From Acidobacteriota bacterium (GTDB lineage Bacteria > Acidobacteriota > Terriglobia > Bryobacterales > Bryobacteraceae), in assembly GCA_016871155.1 (NCBI GenBank), contig VFZO01000006.1, positions 1 to 64,000 of the forward strand: 64,000 nucleotides of DNA. Reading direction: 5' to 3'. The position numbers and the translations under genes were made by a program. This document shows positions 57,656-64,000 of the stretch, in pieces. The notes under the pieces were generated by a model. That model made no database searches, was not told where the DNA came from, and worked only from the letters and a program-made list of their open reading frames with translations. Position 1 is the first letter of the stretch, and every line of letters starts with the position of its first letter.

Positions 57656-59206
57656 CTACTCCGGCGCGAAGCGGGTGACAAGGACTTCGGGGTTGCCGTC
57701 GTCGCTGAATAGCAGAGGCTCATCGCCCCAGTGGCTCTTTCGTTTGCGGCGCAGCAGCGTCCAGACAATGGCCGTCATGGCGGCGAGAATCAGATAGGGC
57801 TGAACACCGGAGAGCGCCATGCGGAGGAACTCCGCGCCGAAGGAGGCGAAGGCGAGCAGTTGGGCCAGGAAGATCACGATAGTCATGGCAATGGGCCAGG
57901 AGTCCGGCGAGTAGGTGGAGGTGAATGGCACACGATACCAGGCCGTGAGGCGGTGCTCGATGAGGCAGGCGATGAGGCCGAAGGCCAACGGCGCGGCGGG
58001 CCAGGTGTTTGTGGCAATCAACAGTGGTAGGCCGATGAGGACGCTGGCCGCGCCGGCGTAGACGTAGAGTGAATGAACGATGGATTCGAGTTGGCGGGGG
58101 CGGACGGCCGGGTCCTCCGTGATGCGAAAGATCCAGTGGGCGGGCCAATCGGCCGGGACTTTAAAGACCGTGGTTAGCGACGTGACCAGACCCATACCGA
58201 GCAACAGTGGCAAGGCGAGAGAGGCGGAGGCCGGGGCGGCGCGTCCGCGCAGGAACGCGAGCAGAATTCCATCCAGCGCGACGGCGAGGCCGCCCGCGCC
58301 TATGCCGATGAGCAGCAGACGGTGCTGCGGCGAACGGGCGAGAACCAGCGTGAGAAATTGAAACGTGCCCCGGTCCGGAATCCGGGCGAGTTGGAGCAGC
58401 CACGACGGGCGCGATGCGCGCGTCTGTGGCGGCGAGGCATACTCCCCGAAGTTCCGATAGAGCGCGAGGTAGCCGCCGAAGGTAACGGCCGCGCAGAGCG
58501 CGAGTTGAAGCCAGGCAGCGGCGGCGAGTTCGAGATACCAGGCGTCGGTGGTTCCGCGCAGCTGGCGGCTAACGGCGAGCCAGCCGGCGGGCGGGAAGTA
58601 CTCGAGCCATTGGGGACGTGCCGAGACGACGGGTTGCATGCCGGGCACGTGGAGCAGAATGGGCAGCACGAGAATCGCCGACAACAACAGTACCGCCTGC
58701 GCTAGAAACCCGAAGGCGCGGGGGAGCCAGAGCAGACAGAGGCCTTGCACGGCCGCAGCGAGCAGGACTGCATGGAGGCCCGCGCCGATCGCGGCGACGG
58801 CGTGCTGCCAGGAGGCGTAGCCGAGCACGGGCACGAGATTCGCCGCCAGCATTGCGATGGCGAGAAACTTTGCGAGCGCGGAGAGGCGTGCGGCGAAGAT
58901 ATCGGACCGGCGGACGGGCAACGGCGAGAGCACCTGGCAATCGCGTGCGCCGGGAAACAGCGCCTGCCACTCCAGCGAAACGATGAGCAAAAGCGTGAAG
59001 AAGCTGGCGCCGAAGACGAAAAGTTCGTCGGAGGCCGAGCCGTGATTGCGGGCGCGAAGGCGCGCGAACTGGGCGTGGAACGCGGGCAGCGCGGCGGCGG
59101 CCGAGATCAGCCAGGTACGGTAGTTGTCGATACCGGCCTCCGAAAGCAGTTCGCTCCGAAAGAAGCCGGCGAAGAAGTGCCGGGTCAGTAATTGACGCGG
59201 CGTCAT
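57656..59206 (-). CDS. ABC-2-type permease subunit
   Basis: 516 aa, multiple TM segments; ATGA overlap with the ABC ATPase. Confidence 0.7.
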   Translation of the reverse strand: MTPRQLLTRHFFAGFFRSELLSEAGIDNYRTWLISAAAALPAFHAQFARLRARNHGSASDELFVFGASFFTLLLIVSLEWQALFPGARDCQVLSPLPVRRSDIFAARLSALAKFLAIAMLAANLVPVLGYASWQHAVAAIGAGLHAVLLAAAVQGLCLLWLPRAFGFLAQAVLLLSAILVLPILLHVPGMQPVVSARPQWLEYFPPAGWLAVSRQLRGTTDAWYLELAAAAWLQLALCAAVTFGGYLALYRNFGEYASPPQTRASRPSWLLQLARIPDRGTFQFLTLVLARSPQHRLLLIGIGAGGLAVALDGILLAFLRGRAAPASASLALPLLLGMGLVTSLTTVFKVPADWPAHWIFRITEDPAVRPRQLESIVHSLYVYAGAASVLIGLPLLIATNTWPAAPLAFGLIACLIEHRLTAWYRVPFTSTYSPDSWPIAMTIVIFLAQLLAFASFGAEFLRMALSGVQPYLILAAMTAIVWTLLRRKRKSHWGDEPLLFSDDGNPEVLVTRFAPE

Positions 59207-59964
59207 CGGCGTGTGGCCGCCAGAATGGACTCGGCGACGGCGGAGTAGTCGGCTTGGTGGGTGACCTGGGCAAAGATCTGTTCCAGATCGGGCTTCAGCG
59301 AATGGCGGAGGTTCTCAATGGATTCGGCGAGAACGACCTTGCCCTTGTAGAGAATTACGACGCGGGAGCAGACCTTCTCCACGACCTCGAGAACGTGCGA
59401 ACTGAACAGCAACATTTTGCCTTCGCGGGCGAGCACGTGCAGCAGGCTGCGCAGCAACTGGGCCGCGTTGACGTCGAGCCCGGAGAAGGGTTCGTCGAGG
59501 ATCAGCAACTCGGGATCGTGCAGCAGCGCGGCGCACAGCAGCACTCGCTGGCGCATGCCCTTGGAATAGCTGGAGATGACCGAATGCCGGGCGTCGTGAA
59601 GTTGAAACAGCGTGAGGAGTTCCGCGGCGCGCGCCTGGGCGGTTTCAAAGCCGATGCCCCGCAGACGCGCGACGAACAGCAGGTATTCGGTGGCGCTCAT
59701 GTGGCCGTAGAGCTGCGGCTCCTCCGGCACGTAGCCCATGCGGCGTTTGAACGCGACAGGGTCTTCGGACACCGGGCGGCCGTTGTATTTGACCAAGCCG
59801 TCGCTCGGGTCGATCAGGCCGGTGACGATCTTTACAGTGGTGCTTTTGCCGGAGCCGTTAGGGCCGAGGTAGCCGAGAATTTCGCCGGGACGGATCTGGA
59901 AGTTGACACGATCCAGCGCGGTGAGGCCGCGATAGCGCTTGGTTAGATTTTCGACTTCGAGCAT
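59203..59964 (-). CDS. ABC transporter ATP-binding protein
   Basis: 'GYLGPNGSGKSTTVKIVTGLIDPSDG', 'YSKGMRQRVLLCAALLHDPELLILDEPFSGLD'. Confidence 0.93.
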   Translation of the reverse strand: MLEVENLTKRYRGLTALDRVNFQIRPGEILGYLGPNGSGKSTTVKIVTGLIDPSDGLVKYNGRPVSEDPVAFKRRMGYVPEEPQLYGHMSATEYLLFVARLRGIGFETAQARAAELLTLFQLHDARHSVISSYSKGMRQRVLLCAALLHDPELLILDEPFSGLDVNAAQLLRSLLHVLAREGKMLLFSSHVLEVVEKVCSRVVILYKGKVVLAESIENLRHSLKPDLEQIFAQVTHQADYSAVAESILAATRR

Positions 59965-60308
59965 TGGAGCCAGAACACCGACAGAAAAAGTGTGGCGAAC
60001 AGCACGAAGAAGACGGCACCGAACATTACGATGTAGTTCGCCAGGGCCGCATGTATACGGGGGACTCTCGGGATACCGGCCGCGGCACCGGCGAAGAGCG
60101 AGAGGGCGATGAGGCAGGCGGCGGCGCCGATGTAAGGCGCCGGCGATTTGAGCCGGTAGACGAAGGCCGCGCCGAGAAGGTTCGCCAGCGCGGCGGGCGA
60201 GCGCAAGCAGGCGACATCCGCTTCGATTTGCGCGCCAAAGCGATCGCGAAATTCGGAAGGGTAGAGCAGAAGAATGAGGCGGGTGAGGAGGTTAGGCATG
60301 CTGGGCAA
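59943..60308 (-). CDS. Small membrane protein, permease-prefix-like
   Basis: 'LLTRLILLLYPSEFRDRFGAQIEADVACL' plus TM segments; overlaps both neighbours. Confidence 0.5.
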   Translation of the reverse strand: MPSMPNLLTRLILLLYPSEFRDRFGAQIEADVACLRSPAALANLLGAAFVYRLKSPAPYIGAAACLIALSLFAGAAAGIPRVPRIHAALANYIVMFGAVFFVLFATLFLSVFWLQCSKSKI

Positions 60309-60588
60309 GCCTCCGTCGCGCGTCGCGCAGGCGCTTGTCGAGCCGGTCGACTTCGGCGGTCAATTCGCCGCGGCCATGGCGCGTGAGGCGGTAGTAGCGG
60401 CGGCGCTGATCCTCCTCCGGACCGGGCCGGCGCGGGGACTCTTCGACAAGCTGGCGATCGAGAAGGCGCTCCAGCATCGTGTAGAGAGTTCCGGGGCCGA
60501 TCTTGACCTCGGTCATCAGGGCGTAGCCGTGGCGGTCTCCGGCGGCGAGAGCGAGCAGCACCTCGAACTCGGACGGTGTGAATGGCAT
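60292..60588 (-). CDS. PadR-family transcriptional regulator
   Basis: MPFTPSEFEVLLALAAGDRHGYALMTEVKIGPGTLYTMLERLLDRQLVEE; ATG at 60588 inside a longer spurious ORF. Confidence 0.88.
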   Translation of the reverse strand: MPFTPSEFEVLLALAAGDRHGYALMTEVKIGPGTLYTMLERLLDRQLVEESPRRPGPEEDQRRRYYRLTRHGRGELTAEVDRLDKRLRDARRRLAQHA

Positions 60589-60592
60589 GACT

Positions 60593-60624
60593 CTATCGAA
60601 GATCAGTATATCGACAACCGATAG
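60593..60624. promoter_or_regulatory. Candidate PadR operator: CTATCG-N20-CGATAG
   Basis: CTATCG at 60593-60598 and CGATAG at 60619-60624, just upstream of the padR ATG, with internal TATATCGA. Confidence 0.45.
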
Positions 60625-60695
60625 AATTGCAAGTAAATTTATTGGGCAGCAGAAATCGGAGTTTCCGGGAATCAAACGCCCTTTAGGATAAGAGC

Positions 60696-61703
60696 ATGGA
60701 CGCACGATGGAATGCGGTGGTGGCGCGGGATGCGCGGGCGGATGGGCAGTTCTACTATTCGGTGGCGACGACAGGCGTGTATTGCCGGCCGTCCTGCGGG
60801 TCGCGGCTGCCGAAGCCGGAGAACGTCGCATTTCACGATTCGTGCGAAGCGGCGGAGCGCGCGGGTTTCCGGCCCTGTTTGCGGTGCCGGCCGAACGCAC
60901 CGCGCGCGGGCCTGATCGCGGAGATCTGCCGTTGGATCGCAGAGTCGGAGACGATGCCGGATTTGCCCGCCATGGCGGCGCGTACGGGCTTGAGCGTCTC
61001 CCGCTTTCACCGGGTGTTTCGATCGGCGACCGGTTTGACGCCGCGCCGCTACGCGGCCGAAGAGCGGGCGCGGCGCGTGCGCGCGGAATTGACGAAGCCG
61101 GGGACAGTGACGGAGGCGCTGTATGGCGCCGGATATGGCTCGAGCGGGCGGTTCTACGAGGATGCCGACCGGGTCCTGGGAATGACGCCGACGGAGATGC
61201 GGCAGGGTGCCGCGATTCACTACGGGTTCGGGAGCTGCTCCCTGGGTACCGTGCTTGCGGCGCGGAGTTCCCGCGGCGTGTGCGCCATTTTGCTGGGCGG
61301 CGGCGCGGCGGAGCTGGTGGCGGAATTGAAGGCCCGTTTCCCGCGCGCGGACGTGGCGGAAGGCGGGCCGGAGTTCGCCGGGTTGGTGGCGGCGGTTGTC
61401 CAACTGGTGGAGCAGCCCGCGCGCGGGACGGAGTTGCCGCTGGATATTCGGGGCACGGCGTTTCAGATCCGCGTTTGGGACGCACTGCGCCGGATTCCGC
61501 CGGGCACCACAGTGAGCTACGCGGAGTTGGCGGCCATGGTGGAGGCGCCGGCGGGAGCCAGGGCCGTGGCGCGGGCGTGCGCTGCGAACGCGCTGGCCGT
61601 GGCCGTGCCGTGTCACCGCGTGGTGCGGGCGGACGGCGGGCTGTCCGGGTACCGCTGGGGCGTGGAGCGGAAACGAGAGTTGTTAGAACGAGAGCGCCGG
61701 TAG
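60696..61703 (+). CDS. ada: Bifunctional Ada: methylphosphotriester/O6-methylguanine methyltransferase and AraC-type regulator
   Basis: 'TTGVYCRPSCGSRLPKPENVAFHDSCEAAERAGFRPCLRCRP', AraC HTH, 'VAVPCHRVVRADGGLSGYRWGVERKRELL'. Confidence 0.95.
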   Translation: MDARWNAVVARDARADGQFYYSVATTGVYCRPSCGSRLPKPENVAFHDSCEAAERAGFRPCLRCRPNAPRAGLIAEICRWIAESETMPDLPAMAARTGLSVSRFHRVFRSATGLTPRRYAAEERARRVRAELTKPGTVTEALYGAGYGSSGRFYEDADRVLGMTPTEMRQGAAIHYGFGSCSLGTVLAARSSRGVCAILLGGGAAELVAELKARFPRADVAEGGPEFAGLVAAVVQLVEQPARGTELPLDIRGTAFQIRVWDALRRIPPGTTVSYAELAAMVEAPAGARAVARACAANALAVAVPCHRVVRADGGLSGYRWGVERKRELLERERR

Positions 61704-61826
61704 CGCCAGCCGGGCGGCAGTCGCCGGCGGCCGCCAGCGCCTCGTGCGGGAATGCCGAGAGCGGCGGGCGGCTCGGGGCGGCGAACATGCCGGTCCTACT
61801 CCTTCTAGCGAGAAATCGTTGCGAGA

Positions 61827-63035
61827 ATGGTCAAGATGTTACGCCGCACATTTTTATCGTTGCCACTGCTTGGCCAGGATGTGTTCGTGCGCTCGCCGGG
61901 CAAGGGCAAGGCGGTGATGGCGGTGGCGTACTATACGTCGGCTTCGGGCGTTGCCATGAAGTCGATGGAGCAGCGATGGTCGCGTTCCGATACGATCGAC
62001 ACCGTGTACGTCCGAACCTCGGCCGACAATGGGCGCACGTGGTCGGCCCCGCGGGAAAGTGCAACGGGCGAACGGCGGGCCGGGGGAATGTGGCGGAAAC
62101 ATCCGCGAGCCGGGTATGTGGATCCGCGATCGAAGAAGCTGCTCGAGTTTTGGATGGAGGCGGTGCTGCCGGCTGACGATCCGCTGGAAGGTCTGAAGAA
62201 CTATGGTGTCTACTACTCGATCGACGGCGGGCCGGCGCGGGCCGTGATCGTGCGGGGGCAGGACGCGCAGCACCCGTTGCCTGGGCTGGAGCTGGGCCGC
62301 AACGGGTTCATGTTGGGCGATCACGGCTCGATGCCGGTGACGGCGCCAAACGGCGACATACTGCTGCCCGTGGAGATTTTTCCGGCGGGTCCGGACGGGA
62401 AGCTCTACAACCCGGGCGGCGGCTATACGTGGTCCGAGGCGGCTGTGCTGCACGGGCGCTGGCGGCGCGGGGCGTTGGAGTGGACGACGTCGAACCGGCT
62501 GACCGGCGACCCGAAGGAGACGACCCGCGGAATGGTGGAGCCGACGATCGCGTTTCTGGACAGCAAGCGGGTGCTGATGGTGCTGCGCGGATCGAACGAC
62601 AAGTCTCCGGCGCTGCCCGGACGTAAGTGGGTGAGCCGGTCCGCGGATGGCGGGCGCACGTTTTCGGCCGCGCGGCCTTGGACCTTCAGCGATGGCGATT
62701 CCTTCTTCTCGCCGAGCGCCTGCTCACAGCTTGTGCCGCACTCGAACGGCAAGCTGTACTGGCTGGGCAACATTACTCCCGAGAATCCGCGCGGCAACCG
62801 GCCACGGTATCCGTTCGTGATTGGCGAGGTGGACCGGGACAGCGGCCTGCTGCGCCGGGAGACGGTGCGGCCCATCGACACGAGAAAAGAGGGTGAGAAC
62901 GAGATTTTGACACTGTCTAATTTCTTCGCCCACGAGGACAGGGAGACGCACGAGATCGTGCTTTACATGACGCGGCTGTTCGCGCTGAACGATGGCTGGG
63001 AAGGCGACGGGTTGCGCTATCGCGTGCCGGTTTAG
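61827..63035 (+). CDS. Secreted sialidase/BNR-like protein
   Basis: Signal MVKMLRRTFLSLPLLG|Q; BNR-type 'SADNGRTWSAPR' and 'SADGGRTFSAARP'. Confidence 0.75.
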   Translation: MVKMLRRTFLSLPLLGQDVFVRSPGKGKAVMAVAYYTSASGVAMKSMEQRWSRSDTIDTVYVRTSADNGRTWSAPRESATGERRAGGMWRKHPRAGYVDPRSKKLLEFWMEAVLPADDPLEGLKNYGVYYSIDGGPARAVIVRGQDAQHPLPGLELGRNGFMLGDHGSMPVTAPNGDILLPVEIFPAGPDGKLYNPGGGYTWSEAAVLHGRWRRGALEWTTSNRLTGDPKETTRGMVEPTIAFLDSKRVLMVLRGSNDKSPALPGRKWVSRSADGGRTFSAARPWTFSDGDSFFSPSACSQLVPHSNGKLYWLGNITPENPRGNRPRYPFVIGEVDRDSGLLRRETVRPIDTRKEGENEILTLSNFFAHEDRETHEIVLYMTRLFALNDGWEGDGLRYRVPV

Positions 63036-64000
63036 CCCTCGCGCAAAGCACGCATTGGATCGATAGAGGCGGCTCGCATCGCCGGTCCGGCGACGGCGGC
63101 AAACGCGGCGGCGAGCAGAACGCCGATAGCGGCGAAGAGGGTCCAATAGGGAATGGCACCTTCCGGGAGCATTCTTTGTTTCTGCGCGATGTGCGCGGCG
63201 TAGACCGCGATGGGGGCGCCCAGAATGATTCCGCCGCACGCCAGCGCCATACCTTCGCTCGCGATCTGCCGCAGAACGGCCCGGCTGGGCGCTCCGAGTG
63301 CAATGCGGATTCCAATCTCCGGTGTTCGCCGCGCTGTGCTGTGCGCCATCAGACCGTAGAGGCCAACCGCGCAAAGCACCAAAGCCAGGACGCCGAAACT
63401 GCCGCAGAGCCAGGCAAACATGCGCTCCCGCTGCAGGGTGCGGGAGATCTGTTGCTCCATCGAAAAGACGTCGACCAGTGGAATGCCGGGGTCGATCTCA
63501 CGCAGCGCATGGCGAGCGGCGGGCAGTACGCTTAGCGGCGGCACGCCGGTTCGCAGAACGACCGTGACCGAGGGGATGTCTTTCGGAAGCGGACGGTACA
63601 CAACAGGCATCGGATTTGTCAGACGCGAATAGCTGGCGTTGCGGGCCACGCCGGCGATTTCCCAAACGTTTTTGCCGGAATCCTCGATCTTGGCGCCCAG
63701 CGGCGCGCGGATACCGAGCGATTGAACGAGAAGTTCGCTCACCACAACCACCTTACGGCCCGCGCGAACCTCCTCCGCCGTCAGGGCGCGGCCGGCCACG
63801 ATTTGCACACCGAGTGCGGGGAGGAATCCCGCCGTGGCGAAGTGAAAACCCGAATTTACGGACTTCGATCCGCCGGGCAGGCTCACGCCGTCGTGAAAAC
63901 CGCCTCCGCGCATAGGGCGGATGCGGGAGAGACCCATGGACAGCACGCCGGGAATGGCAGAGAGACGCTCTTCCACATTGCGGTAGTAGGTCTCAAGACG
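63032..64000 (-). CDS. ADOP/MacB-type ABC permease, truncated by the window edge
   Basis: 'TPEIGIRIALGAPSRAVLRQIASEGMALACGG', C-terminal 'MRAASIDPMRALREG'. Confidence 0.85.
   Translation of the reverse strand, partial: RLETYYRNVEERLSAIPGVLSMGLSRIRPMRGGGFHDGVSLPGGSKSVNSGFHFATAGFLPALGVQIVAGRALTAEEVRAGRKVVVVSELLVQSLGIRAPLGAKIEDSGKNVWEIAGVARNASYSRLTNPMPVVYRPLPKDIPSVTVVLRTGVPPLSVLPAARHALREIDPGIPLVDVFSMEQQISRTLQRERMFAWLCGSFGVLALVLCAVGLYGLMAHSTARRTPEIGIRIALGAPSRAVLRQIASEGMALACGGIILGAPIAVYAAHIAQKQRMLPEGAIPYWTLFAAIGVLLAAAFAAVAGPAMRAASIDPMRALREG

Overview
64 kb of GC-rich, gene-dense bacterial chromosome. It is most consistent with an Acidobacteriota/Bryobacterales (Solibacter-like) genome: a TIGR03437-type C-terminal domain, ADOP-type FtsX permeases with PadR regulators, and an Oar-like TonB receptor. 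Backbone features are a phosphohexomutase, CutA, an MFS transporter, a cytochrome c/PQQ-dehydrogenase pair, a cytochrome b/Mo-oxidoreductase pair, MerR/MATE, and a 12-gene Complex I operon (nuoA,C-H,J-N) that lacks nuoB and nuoI. Other features are an ECF sigma factor module, three PadR modules, an ABC-F protein, Ada, an ATL (PWHR) protein, a TonB receptor/SBBP pair, and a STAND NTPase-TPR gene. No rRNA, tRNA, CRISPR or transposase was recognised. Main points for a second look: (1) the STAND-TPR gene is split by one nucleotide at an A5 tract; (2) at least eight predicted signal peptides place Gln at +1, like the 'Q-rule' known from Bacteroidetes; (3) nuoB and nuoI are missing from an otherwise complete operon; (4) all nine convergent gene junctions overlap or lie within 7 bp; (5) a probable CTG start with a good Shine-Dalgarno; (6) a mini flagellar-rod-like protein; (7) an intergenic repeat/hairpin cluster at 40.5-40.86 kb; (8) periodic or palindromic operator-like elements at two PadR genes and at the nuo promoter. 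All family calls come from reading translations by eye; no database search was run.
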